A stretch of 64,000 nt of DNA. Source: Diadophis punctatus similis. Taxonomy: Eukaryota > Chordata > Lepidosauria > Squamata > Dipsadidae. Positions 1-11,310 of this stretch are shown piece after piece. The stretch is from positions 16,157,501-16,221,500 of the forward strand of contig JALIGW010000013.1 of assembly GCA_023053685.1 (NCBI GenBank), given 5' to 3'. The notes under the pieces were generated by a model, which saw nothing but the letters and a program-made list of their open reading frames with translations, did no database searches and was not told where the DNA came from. The position numbers were made by a program, and so were the translations under genes. Positions within the stretch are counted from its first letter, which is position 1. The number at the start of each line of letters is the position of its first letter.

Positions 1-455
1 ATATAAATACAATATGAAACTGGCTTCATAATGCTATGTGCTAATATATATATTAGCACATAGCATGTGCTAATAGCATTGCGACCCATCGCAACCCCAT
101 GGACAACGTTCCTCCAGGCCTTCCTGTCCTCTACCATCTTCTGGAATCCATTTAAGCTCACGCCTACTGCTTCAGTGACTCCATCCAGCCACCTCATTCT
201 CTGTCCTCCCCTTCTTCTTTTGCTCTCAATCTTTCCCAGCATTAGGCTCTTCTCCAGTGAGTCCTTCCTTCTCATTAGGTAGCCAAAGTATTTGAGTTTC
301 ATCTTCAGGATATGGCCTTCTAAAGAGCAGTCAGGGTTGATCTCCTCTAGGACTGACCGGTTTGATCGCCTTGCAGTCCAAGGGACTCACAGGAGTCTTC
401 TCCAGCACCATAGTTCAAAGGCCTCAATTCTTTGACCTTTCTTATGGTCCAAGTT

Positions 456-1922
456 TCAGTCATACATTGCAACTGGGAAAACCATAGCCTTGACTATATG
501 CACTTTTGTTGGCAGGGTGATGTCTCTGCTTTTTAGTATGCTGTCTAGATTTGCCATAGCTTTCCTCCCCAGGAGCAAGCGTCTTTTAATTTCTTGGCTG
601 CAGTCCCCATCTTTGGTGATCTTGGAGCCCAGGAAAATAAAATCTGTCACTACCTCCATTTCTTCCCCATCTATTTGCCAGGAATTGAGAGGGCCAGATG
701 TCATGATCTTAGTTTTCTTAATGTTGAGTTTCAAGCCAACTTTTGCTCTCTCTTTCTTCATCCGCACCAAGAGGCTCTTTAGTTCCTCTTCACTTTCTGC
801 CATTAGAGTGGTATCATCTGCATATCTGAGGTTGTTGATATTTCTCCTGGCAATCTTAATTCCAACTTTTGATTCATCTAGCCCCGCCTTTCTCGTGATG
901 TGCTCTGCATGTAAGTTAAATAGGCAGGGCGACAGTATACAGCCTTGCCGGACTCCTTTCCCAATTTTGAACCAATCAGTGGTTCCGTGTCCAGTTCTCA
1001 CTGTTGCTTCTTGACCCGCATATAGGTTTCTCAAGAGACAAATAAGATGGTCTGGTACTCCCATCTTTTTAAGAACTTGCCACAATGTGTTGTGATCCAC
1101 ACAATCAAAGGCTTTAGCATAGTCAATGAAGCAGAAGTAGATGTTTTTCTGGAACTCCCTAGCTTTCTCCATGATCCAGCGTATGTTGGCAATTTGATTT
1201 CTGGTTCCTCTGCCTCTTCTAAATCCTGCCTGTACTTCTGGTAGTTCTCGATCCACATACTGCTGGAGCCTAGCTTGTAGGATTTTAAGCATAACTTTAG
1301 TAGCATGTAAAATGAGTGCAATGGTGCGATAGTTTGAACATTCTTTGGCATTGCCTTTCTTTGGAATTGGAATGTTATCTGACCTTTTCCAATCCTGTGG
1401 CCACTGTTGAGTTTTCCAAATTTGCTGGCAAATTGAATGTAGCACTTTTACTGCATTGTCTTTTAAGATTTTGAATAGCTCAGCTGGAATACTGCCACCT
1501 CCACTAGCTTTGTTGTTGCTCAGATTTCCTAAGGCCCATTTGACTTCACATTCTAGGATGTCTGGCTCAAGGTCAGTGACCACCCTATCATGGTTATCAG
1601 GGACATTAAGTTCGTTCTTGTATAATTCTTCTGTGTAATTTTGCCACCCCTTCTTAATCTCTTCTGCCTGTGTTAGGTCCCTGCCATTTTGGTCCTTTAT
1701 CATGCCCATCTTTGTATGAAATGTTCCCTTCATATCTTCAATTTTCTTGAAGAGATCTCTGGTCCTCCCTATTATATTGTTTTCTTCTATTTCTTTGCAC
1801 TGTTCATTTAAGAAGCCATACTTATCTCTTCTAGCTATTCTCTGGAATTCTGCATTCAATTGGGTGTATCTTTCTCTTTCTCCCTTGCCTTTCGCTTCCC
1901 TTCTTTCCTCAGCTATTTGCAA
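456..1922 (-). pseudogene. Bov-B reverse transcriptase frame (488 codons, truncated)
   Basis: An uninterrupted 488-codon frame covers the thumb, palm and fingers core of RTE-type reverse transcriptase, with the FIDYAKAFD block, GVRQGCILSP and catalytic YADD. It ends early by a stop at its C-terminal side and is cut from its endonuclease by insertions, so it is a remnant, not a host gene. Confidence 0.9.
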
Positions 1923-2167
1923 AGCTTCCTCAAATAGCCATTTTGCTTTCTTGCATTTCTTTTTCTTTGGGATGGTTTTAGTTGCTACCTCTTGTACAAT
2001 GTTGCGAACCTCCGTCCATAGTTCTTCAGGTACTCTATCAGAACTAATTCCTTAAATCTATTTGTCACCTCTACTGTATATTCATCAGGGATATGATTTA
2101 GCTCATACCTGAGTGGCCTAGTGCTTTTCCCTACTTTCTTCAATTTAAGCCTAAATTTTGCAATGAG

Positions 2168-2406
2168 GTGGCGCAGCGGTTAGAGGCAGTACTGCAGGCC
2201 ACTTTAGCTGACTGTGATCCGCAGGTCAGCGGTTCAAATCTCACCGGCTCAAGGTTGACTCAGCCTTCCATCCTTCCGAGGTAGGTAAAATGAGGACCCA
2301 GATTGTTGGGGGCAATATATATATACATTGCTTACTGGTGTAAACTGCTTAGAGAGTGCTTGCACTGTGAGGCGGTATATAAATCTCACAAATAAATAAA
2401 TAAATA
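2168..2406 (+). mobile_element. tRNA-derived SINE (AATAAATA-tailed) inserted in Bov-B
   Basis: It begins GTGGCGCAGCGGTTAGAGG (A-box-like) and has GGTTCAAATC (B-box-like). The body GGTTGACTCAGCCTTCCATC recurs elsewhere in the window, and the tail is (AAATA)n-like. The flanking direct repeat AATGAG (2162-2167 and 2407-2412) shows target-site duplication inside Bov-B. Confidence 0.85.
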
Positions 2407-2680
2407 AATGAGAAGCTCATGATCTGAGCCACAGTCAGCTCCTGGTCTTATTTTTATTGACTGTATAGAGCTTCTCCATCTTTGGCTGCAGAGCACATAG
2501 TCAATCTGATTTCTGTGTTGACCGTCTGGTGATGTCCATGTGTAGAGTCGTCTCTTGGGTTGTTGGAAAAGAGTGTTTGCTATGACCATCATATTCTCTT
2601 GACAAAATTCTATCAGCCTGTGCCCTGATTCATTTTGTACTCCAAGGCGAAACTTGCCTGTTGTTCTGGTTATCTTTTAG

Positions 2681-3397
2681 AATAGAATAGAATTCTTTAT
2701 TGGCCAAGTGTGATTGGACACACAAGGAATTTGTCTTTGGTGCATATGCTCTCAGTGTACATAAAAGAAAAGATACATTTGTCAAGAATGGTTGTCATAG
2801 GGTTCAAGTAAGCAATCAGGAAACAATCAATATGAATATAAATCGTAAGGATACAGCAACAAGTTACAGTCATACAGTCATAAGTGGGAGGAGATGGGTG
2901 ATAGGAACGATGAGAAAAACTAATAGTAATAGTAATGCAGCCTAGTGAATAGTTTGACAGTGGTGAGGGAATTATTTGTTTAGCAAAGTGATGGCGTTCG
3001 GGAAAAAACTGTTCTTATGTCTAGTTGTCTTGGTGTGCAGTGCTCTATAGCGACGTTTTGAGGGTAGGAGTTGAAGCAATTTATGTCCAGAATGCGAGGG
3101 GTCAGTAAATATTTTCACGGCCCTCTTTTTGACTCGTGGAGTATACAGGTCCTCAATGGAAGGCAGGTTGGCAGTAATTGTTTTTTCTGCCGTTCTGATT
3201 ATCCTCTGAAGTCTGTGTCTGTCTTGTTGGGTTGCAGAACCAAACCAGACAGTTATAGAGGTGCAGATGACAGACTCAATGATTCCTCTGTAGAACTGTA
3301 TCAGCAGCTCCTTGGGAAGTTTGAGCTTCCTGAGTTGGCGCAGAAAGAACATTCTTTGTTGTGCTTTTTTGATGACGTTTTTGATGTTAGATGACCA
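2681..3397 (-). mobile_element. L2/CR1-like LINE 3' end inserted in Bov-B
   Basis: The reverse-strand frame 3352-2972 encodes the C-terminal end of a LINE reverse transcriptase (RQLRKLKLPKELLIQFYRG, then PSIEDLYTPR and SFFPNAITLLN). The 3' end at the left carries TTCTA pentamers on the minus strand and the snake-typical TTTATTGGCCAAGTGTGATT. A direct repeat TTTTAG (2675-2680, 3398-3403) flanks it. Clade (L2 or related) is inferred. Confidence 0.78.
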
Positions 3398-3412
3398 TTT
3401 TAGCTTCCTACT

Positions 3413-3907
3413 TTAGCATTCCACTCCCCCATTTTTTGGTGTTAATTCTATAAGGTGCTGTAGGGATTCATAGAACCGGTCAATTTCATCCTTTTCAGCA
3501 CCAGTGGTTGGGGCATAGACTTGGACTACTGTGATATTGAATAGTTTGCCTTGGATTTGAACTGAGATCATTTTGTCATTTTGGGGATTGTATCCCAGTA
3601 TTGCTTTTCCTACTCTTTTATTGACTATGAAGGTTACTCCATTTCTTCTGAGGGATTCTTGCCCGCAGTAGTATATCTGATGGTCATCTGAATTAAATTC
3701 ACCCATTCCTGTCCATTTTAGTTTGCTGATTCTTAAGATGTCAATGTTCAGTCTTGTCATCTCTTGTTTGATGACGTCCAGCTTGCCTTGATTCATGGAT
3801 CTTACATTCCAGGTTCCTATGGAGAATAGATCTTTATAGCATTGGACTTTCCTTTCACTACCAGATACATCCACAGCTGAGTGTCCTTTCGGCTTTGGCC
3901 CAGTCAC
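3413..3907 (-). pseudogene. Bov-B endonuclease (APE-like) remnant
   Basis: The translation contains IGTWNVRSMNQGKLDVIKQE, a WTGMGEF segment and VVQVYAPT, hallmarks of the N-terminal apurinic-like endonuclease of RTE LINEs. It is truncated at 3413, next to the L2-like insertion. Confidence 0.88.
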
Positions 3908-5514
3908 TTCACTCTTTCTGGCGCTACTAGTACTAGCCCTTTGCTCTTCTCCAGTAGCATATTGGACACCTTCTGACCACTGTTCCCTCTAAGCTGCACT
4001 GGTGCGCGGGCGCACAGGCAACAACAAACTTCAGCGCAGCACTTTTCAAGTGCAGCGCACCACCCTGCGAGCACGCCCGTCACCCAGCCTGCTTATGATC
4101 GCTCTAGCTATTTAATGAATGTCAGCCTCTGAATGCTGTCTGGCTTTAAATCGAATGGGGTCTTAGTTCTGCGGTGGGCGGTCTCCTAATGTGTATGTGT
4201 GTGTGTGTGTGTAGGGGGGGAGTATGAGAGAAAGAGGGAGGGAGGAGGAGGGTGTGTGTATGCGCGCGTGCGTGCTCGGGTGGTGGGGGGAGATTTTAAA
4301 AATTTCCGGCGTGAATCTTCTAATCCAGCACAGAGCCGTCCCCTGTGCCTCCTTTGCCCCCAGGCGCCCTGTGAACGGGCTGCCACCCTCCCGCCCCTCA
4401 GCTAGCCTTCGCACCCCTGCTCCCCGCCCAAATGTTGTGGCTACTCCTCGTAAATCTCCAACCTTCACACCTCCACACAGTAGTTAAGTGTCTGGAGTGC
4501 CTGCATCTCCCTCTCTGGGACTAGTCAAAAATAGAAGGGGAGGGGGAGGAGGAGAAGAAGAGGAGGAAGAAGAAGGCGAGGAAGAAGACATTACCAACAG
4601 GCAACAGATTGCAAATTATGCAGACAGAAATTCTTGCCTATTGCCAGGTCACGACTCACGGTGCTTTCTTTCTCCTGGAGTCCGGGTGACCACCCCCCTC
4701 CTTCCCCTTCCCATTCAACCCAGTCTGGCCCCACCCCCGTCTTCCTTACTTCAGTCTTCCCAGTGTCTCTCTCCTCACCCCCCCTCAAACACCCAGCCTT
4801 GCAACTGCAAATAACTCAGTGATAAAAGATTTTTTCCCCACCAACTGCAGGAGATAGTGCTAATCTTTTAATAAAAGATCCCATTACAATAGGATCTGTC
4901 TGATCTAGATCTAGAAATACAGCCCTGCTAATATTAGAAGACACTAACCATGCTGTTGGGCATTTCTGGAGGACCATTGTTTCCCATCCCTGATACAGAA
5001 TTTTAACAAATGAACTTCTGTCTGCTGGAATGCAACTTTTAAAATAGTAATGTCAATAATCTTGCAAAGTAGAGTTATCATTTAGGAATGGAATTGGAAT
5101 TGGAATTGGAATAATAAATAGGAGCTGCTTCATGGCTTTACTTGATTCTTTTGTTCATTTTTTAATTTTGCTATGGCAGTCTGTCACAAACAATATTAAA
5201 ACTTGAAAGCCTGTTTAACATTTCATTCATTAACTTAGGCAAGGCAAATTTGTAAATTCCAGCAGGTGAAATTGGAGTTTGTGCTCTGAAAAAGGCCCTA
5301 AATCTGCCTTTTCCCACATTCCTTATACCCTTACACCACTGTTGGTCAGCTTTTGATCAAGTTCTACAAGGACCCTTTACCTTATTATGTTCATATGGAC
5401 AAACGGAAAAACAATAAAGAGCCATCATGGCCCACAGAAAATAAGACCTCTTTGCACATTCCAGTTTTTAGCCTGGTGCTTTAAACCTCTACACCAAACT
5501 GATTTTATTGTTAT

Positions 5515-6030
5515 AGGGAAGGGAAGGGAAGGAAGAAAGGGAGGGAGGGAGGAAAGGGGAAGGGAAGAAGCAAGAAGGGAGGAGGGAGGGAGGAGTAAAG
5601 GGAAAGGGAAGGAAAGGAAAAGGAAGGGATGAAGAAGGGAGGGAGGAGGAAAGGAAAAGGAAAGGGAAGGCAGCAAGAAGGGAGGAGGAAAGGGAAAGGG
5701 AAGGAAAGGGAAGGAAGGGAGGAGGGAGGGAGGGAAGAGGAAAGGGAAAGGGAAGGCAGCAAGAAGGGAGGAGGAAAGGGAAAGGAAAGGGAAGGAAGGG
5801 AGGAGGGAGGGCGGGAAGAGGAAAGGGAAAGGGAAGGGAAAGCAGCAAGAAGGGAGGAGGAAAGGGAAAGGAAAGGAAAGGGAAGGAAGGGAGGAGGGAG
5901 GGAGGAGGAAAGGGAAAGGGAAGAGGAGGGAGGGAGGAGGAAAGGGGAAGGAAAGGAAGGAAGGAGAAAGGAAGGAAGGGGAAGGGAAGGAAGAAAGGGA
6001 GGGAGGGAGGAAAGGGAAAGGAAAGGAAAG
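5515..6030. repeat. Purine-only GGAA/GGGA minisatellite with ~86-bp higher order
   Basis: About 500 nt of G and A, almost without pyrimidines. The marker CAGCAAGAAGGGAGGA recurs at 5671, 5757 and 5843 (spacing 86), with a related copy near 5567. Long open frames on both strands here are translations of the repeat. Confidence 0.9.
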
Positions 6031-6071
6031 AAGCTTTTTCTCTAACATATTGAACGTCACAATAGTGCGGG

Positions 6072-6231
6072 GTCCTTGGTGCTCTCTGAACTTGGTTGTT
6101 TTCTTACAGACTTTTCATTATCCAAACTAAGTAACATCATCAGTGCTAGTGGGAGTGATGATATCATATTATCTAGTTTGGGTAATGAAACATCTGCAAG
6201 AAAACAACCGAGCTCAGAGAGCACCAAGGAC
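6072..6231. mobile_element. Palindromic MITE-like repeat
   Basis: GTCCTTGGTGCTCTCTGA at the left end is mirrored by its reverse complement at the right (6214-6231). The inner parts also pair (TTGGTTGTTTTCTT with AAGAAAACAACC). It folds as one long imperfect hairpin inside the 2.5 kb hAT element. Confidence 0.7.
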
Positions 6232-6751
6232 CCCTCATTTCAACTCTGAGCTACAAATATTCTCCTTTATTGTTACAGTAATATATTCTAAGAAAACCAG
6301 AAAGATGAAGATCTGGATGTCTGTTTTAGACCAGAGTGAAAGTTTGCATAACTGAATATTCCTTCACGTATAATATTCCCTTAAGACAGAAAACACTGAT
6401 TTCGTTGTCCTCTTGGGTGACATCTGTGAAAAAAATTCAGGTGCTCAGGCATGAAAAATGTGCCGTTCAGACCATATACTTTCCCGCTCACACTGAAAAA
6501 AAATTAGAGGGAACATTGCTTCTGACCTGAGGGCTCATCTTCCAGCGTCATATCTTTTTGCCTTTTGGTACTGTCCATGGGGTTTTCGTGGCAAAGATAC
6601 TGGAGTGGGTTGCCATTTCCTTCTACAGTGGATCATGTTTTGTCAGAGCTCTCTGCTATGACCTGTCCATCTTGGGTGGCCCTGCACTGCATAGCTCATA
6701 ATTTCATTGAGTTACGTAAGCCCCTTCGCCACGAGAAGGCACTAATCCTTG

Positions 6752-6755
<4 letters not shown>

Positions 6756-6812
<57 letters not shown>

Positions 6813-6884
6813 TGTGTGTACGTGCATGTGCGTATATACATACACACACACACACACACACACACACGTATGTATGTATGTATG

Positions 6885-6982
<98 letters not shown>

Positions 6983-6988
6983 TAAATA

Positions 6989-7019
<31 letters not shown>

Positions 7020-7044
7020 CATACATACATACATACATACATAC
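6756..7044. repeat. Compound microsatellite (TG)n(CA)n(GTAT)n(TA)n(CA)n(CATA)n
   Basis: Successive tracts: (TG)n 6757-6818, (CA)n 6843-6867, (GTAT)n 6868-6889, (TA)n about 6890-6963, (CA)n 6964-6982 and (CATA)n 6991-7044. The VCVCV and YIYIYI peptides read here are repeat translations. Confidence 0.95.
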
Positions 7045-7749
7045 CAGTGGTGGGTTGCTCCCGTTTCTGCCCGGTTCAAAGAATTGGTAGCGGCTGCAGG
7101 AGGCTCTGCCCACCCGCTGATGCGTCTGCGCATGCGCAGAAGTTTCTGCACATGCGCAGAACAGTGGTGGGTTCCTACCGGTGCAGTCCACTCTACCGAG
7201 GTGGAGTCGAGGTGGCACAGTGGTTAAAAGCAGCACTGCAACCTTCAGCTGATTGCTAGTTCAGCAGTTCAGCTGTTCAAATCTCACTAGGCTCAAGGTT
7301 GACTCAGCCTTCCATCCTTCCGAGGTGGGTAAAATGAGGGCCCAGATTGTTGGGGGCAATATGCTGAACTCTGTAAACCGCTTAGAGAGGGCTGTAAAGC
7401 ACTATGAAGCGTTATATAAGTCTAAGTGCTATTGCTGTTGCTATTGCTACCGCACCGGTAGCGGCCAGCTAATTACATAATTTGCGCGCGACATTGGTCT
7501 GTCATCTTCACCGGTCCATCGTGCATCGCCATGTTTTTTTCAGAATTTTTGGGCTTTTTTTGCTTCCTGCGCATGCGCAGAAGCAAAATTGTGCGAGGGA
7601 CGCGTGCACATAGTGTGCGCGCGCATGCACAAAACATGGAGTTGCACACACAGTGCACCGGTAGCAACTTCGAGAGCAACCCGCCCCTGGTGCAGAAGTG
7701 TTGCGCAAGCGCACGCACCGGTAGTAAAGGGTTTTAGAACCCACTACTG
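7045..7749. mobile_element. hAT-like element with CAGTGGTGGGTT ends, inserted in a (CATA)n tract
   Basis: Left end CAGTGGTGGGTT, right end AACCCACTACTG. ATACATAC lies on each side but is ambiguous because the target is the tetramer tract. The inside is rich in TGCGCATGCGCAGAAG-like motifs and has been interrupted by a SINE at about 7201-7447. Confidence 0.7.
7201..7447 (+). mobile_element. tRNA-derived SINE ((GCTATT)n-tailed)
   Basis: GAGGTGGCACAGTGGTTAAA (A-box-like) and GTTCAAATCTC (B-box-like) are followed by the GGTTGACTCAGCCTTCCATC body and a 3' end AAGTGCTATTGCTGTTGC with hexamer repeats. It is nested in the hAT-like element. Confidence 0.82.
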
Positions 7750-7811
7750 ATACATACATACATATATACATACATACATACATACATACATACATACATA
7801 CATACATACAT
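7750..7811. repeat. (CATA)n microsatellite, right half
   Basis: Continuation of the tetranucleotide tract that lies left of the hAT-like element at 7045-7749. Confidence 0.9.
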
Positions 7812-9654
7812 TGCATAGCATTATGAAGCCAGTTTCATATTTTGAAAAGGTAATGTTCATTCTCATCTCCCCATCATTAATAAACTGAAGATCTCTGAAC
7901 GTATTGATTATGTAAACCAGAATAATTCAGAACAGAGTGTTTTTCGAAACTGGAAAAAACTCTGTAAGTCCTTCTCAAATATCCTTGACAGGACATTTCA
8001 TTCAATTTAGCATTTAAAAAACAGTCTTTGTAGCTTATAAGCTCTTAAGCAAATGTAAGTGAGAGCGAAAGCTAACATGTCTGATAATTCACTCTATCTG
8101 ACTGACAACTGTGCTGAATTTCCCCTGTGGTGTTAGCAAAACATTGTTACAAAAGTAATAACATACCGAGAAAGAAAGGATCATAAGGATCATGCTGTCA
8201 GCTTTAATTCTGGAGAACAAAAACCAGTGAGATGATTTCTGTTTAGATCAGTCCAATACAACTCAGGAACAGGGGTGCCAAATGCTGAATGGAGTAATGT
8301 GATCTGAGCTTAAAATAGCTGCCAAGTATACCATGGAGGAATAGCTCCATGAAATATGTTGCAGCATGAATGATCTGTCCAGAAGTAAAGTCACTGAACT
8401 GCAAGAGGTGATGAATGGAAAAGATTTTCCCTACCTTCATCCATACATGATGTCTTCTCATGTTACTCTCCCCTGCCTTTTCAATGTTCATAAATACTGA
8501 AATTTCAATTTCTACACGGATTTCTTATGTCATGCTTATGGTAGGATCCTCCTCAGCTCAGTAAGTTCCAGGTTCCGTCTTTAGCATTTTCAGTTCAAAG
8601 GATTGGGTGATATGACTCACTGTTTGCATGAGGCTTTGGGAATATGCTGTCAATTAGAATAAATAATACTGAACTGGATAGACAAGTCTATTACAGGAAC
8701 AGAAGGAAAAAGCTAATAGTTTAAGAAAATATATGTTGAGAGTAGGGGTGTGTGGGTGGGCATCTACAAGTCAGTAATTAACTGCCTAAGTAGGATATCC
8801 TTAGTATCAATATGTATATTGTATATCCAAAAAATTATTATTATTATACTCTTAAAATGATCTGCCTTGTCAAAAAATCAGCATCCAAAAAGCATGTCAT
8901 TTCCCCTGAAAATGAACAATCGGTAAACATTAATAGTAGTGATAATGCCTTGAGCAAAAAGGGAAAACGGTTGGGATTTTTTTTCACTGCAATGTAACTT
9001 ATCTTGCTCACATTCATTATAACTAGTTATCTGTCACTTATTATTATTATTGCTTACTCTTAATGAAAAACTACAATTATAACACCACTTCACAGCTTTA
9101 CTGTGGGCGCTACACAGCTTCTTTTTACTGTTATTATGCAATAAACTTTCAATCCACTTTACATTTAAAGCTTCACAAAGACATGTTTTGATTAGAAAAT
9201 GGACATGGACTGTCTTGTTATATTATAAGCTTTTAATTATGTATTAGAATATATTTGTCATATGATGTTTCAGATTTCTTGGCTATCTACTCATGTAGGA
9301 TGGCTTATATTTGCTTTTCTAACAGTACTGCCCATATCCTTTTAAGTTTGTAAGTATATTATCTATTTCTTGCATTCTTTTAAAAATATGCATTTAAAAG
9401 AAATTATTTTTTTAAAAAATAAAGCTTTTTGTTTATACAGTATTTTACATTACCATATGTAAGGTAACCTCAACCTGCAAAATGATGATACATTTCTGGA
9501 ACTACCTTTCAGATGCCTCATACAAGAAATTACCACTTTTTTATTGGATCTTTCAATTCAGTCTAGGGACCTCAGTGATTAAGTTCATTGTATTCAGCTG
9601 TCAACCAGCTGGATGGGGGGGGGAGTGTTCCCACAGACCACAGGTGGAGAATGA

Positions 9655-9710
9655 TGGTACCTTTATGACTTGTGGACTTCAGCTCCCAGAATTCCTGAGC
9701 CAGCCATGCT
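9655..9710. mobile_element. Fragment of a hAT-type MITE core
   Basis: GTGGACTTCAGCTCCCAGAA with TTCCTGAGCCAGCCATGC matches the core of the palindromic MITEs near 44300 and 50000. Only one arm remains. Confidence 0.55.
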
Positions 9711-11220
9711 TTTACAAGAAGTCTATAAAAACGTTAGTGAAAAAAATTACCAGCAGCCAGAGAATAAATTAATATTAATGAAAAATCCTAAAGAGAGCAA
9801 ACATATCAGAAGGCTGAAGGAATGGTAGGAAGATGTCTAGATAAGGTCACTTCCATCAAATTTATTGAATGAGTCAGAATACCATGATCCGAAGGCAAAT
9901 GGATCTAAAAACAATTCAGATAAGAAAGTTTGGCTGTTTCCATAGTTGAATGGGAAAAAGTCTGGAACATTTAACTAGCTTTGAGATCTATAGGTAGAAT
10001 AAATGTATAACAACCAGATTAGTAAAATGCATACTCAAGCAAACAGCAAGTTTTATGTTTTGCTAATATAATGAAATTTAGCACCATCGTTTGGAGAGAA
10101 ACAGAGAACAAGAAGAAAAGAAAGCCCTTCCTTTATACAAATATTTTCCTCATTAACTTTTATTTTTTTAAAAAGGGAACATATACAGCAATTTTTTTTC
10201 ATAGAAAACATATGTCAAATACATATATATGTATTTTTCTAAAGAAATCCAATTATCATATGTTGCCGCAAATGATGAGATAAGAATTTTATCTTCGAAA
10301 TCTGCTCCTATTTGCAAGAAGCAGATTTGGCATACTTTCAATTGCTAATCACTTTCTCCTGGTGAACAGATGATGCCACAAGTAGCCAGTCTCTATGTAG
10401 TCATATTCCGAGGCATACAGGTATACCTCCTATACAGGTAGTGTAGAGTATTCAGACAACAGAGAAGGCTTTGGAAAGGTAAAGACAGAAGTGCCATAAA
10501 AATGGACAATTTTAATATTTATCGGAACATAATCATGCGGGCTTTAATTCTACCCTGAACCACTGTGGTAAGAGGAGAAGGGGGAAAATCAATAGAGGGG
10601 ATTATATTATAGTGAAACAGACATAAACAGACTGTTAAGAGACATACTTTCTTGCTATTACCAAAAATAGAGGGTGGAACAAGTTTTCCAAATGAAAGCA
10701 TGGTATTAATTTTAAAAAGTGAATGATTGCAAAGTGATAACAAATAGAAGGAGCAAAAGTAGACTTGAGAAATGTAGACCTGGCTCCAGGCTTGAAAGAT
10801 ATAAGTAACATTTCTAATGCCTCCTCTCTGCCCTTCCTTATCTAACTGAATCTTGACGTGCATTTTCTGGTGATGATAGCAATACATGAAGCAGGCCTCA
10901 ATGCCCACTTTACATTACCCATAATACTTCAGTCTTACAGTGGATTAAGGGATTATGGGGAAAACCTATCATCCTGAGCCAGAAGAAAAAGGACACCATA
11001 TGTAAGGCTGGTGCCTCCTGCTTGGGTTGCAGGTTGCCAGTAGCTTTTATCAATCTGGGACAGAAACCAAGTTGATTGGAATCAACTGTGGTCTAGCTAA
11101 GAATGGAGCTCTTGCTTCTTCAACATGGGAAGTGTGTGATAAAGTGATAATATATGAGTTTTTAAAAATGTCATTATTCTCCATTCCATATGATCACCCT
11201 TTCTACATATCCATCATAGG

Positions 11221-11310
11221 TCTTCCTTCCTTCCTTCCTTCCTTCCTTCCTTCCTTCCTTCCTTCCTTCCTTCCTTCCTTCCTTCCTTCCTTCCTTCCTT
11301 CCTTCCTTCC
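11221..11310. repeat. (TTCC)n microsatellite
   Basis: About 22 uninterrupted TTCC units. Confidence 0.95.

Larger units (their letters stand above)
3978..6518. mobile_element. Non-autonomous hAT element (2541 bp) inserted in Bov-B
   Basis: The ends are CACTGTTCCCTCTAA on the left and its near-perfect inverse on the right (14/15 match). The perfect 8-bp target duplication CTTCTGAC lies at 3970-3977 and 6519-6526, and Bov-B resumes on both sides. No transposase frame is visible inside. The interior holds a GC-rich left part, a purine minisatellite and a palindromic repeat. Confidence 0.85.
75..6755 (-). mobile_element. Bov-B (RTE clade) LINE, near full-length, split by three insertions
   Basis: Bov-B sequence in reverse orientation occupies about 75-2167, 2413-2680, 3398-3977 and 6519-6755; the gaps are later insertions. 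Domain order fits RTE: upstream/5' segment (6519-6755), apurinic endonuclease (frame 3907-3413), connecting region, reverse transcriptase (frame 1922-456) and 3' end near 75. RT motifs are visible: FCFIDYAKAFDCVDH, KGVRQGCILSPCLFN and YADD. The RT frame stops at 456 just after VFPVAMYD, where active copies continue with a Cys- and Trp-containing tail; that tail survives untranslated in 75-455. With the insertions this shows an inactive copy. Bov-B is widespread in squamates and ruminants and is a known case of horizontal transfer. Confidence 0.93.

Noticed and set aside
5425..6060. Long Phe/Ser/Pro-rich and Glu/Gly/Arg-rich open frames
   Set aside because: Both strands of a purine-only minisatellite stay open by composition. 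There is no start context, splice signal or homology.
6565..7259. VCVCV / YIYIYI / THTHTH open frames
   Set aside because: Direct translations of dinucleotide and tetranucleotide repeats.
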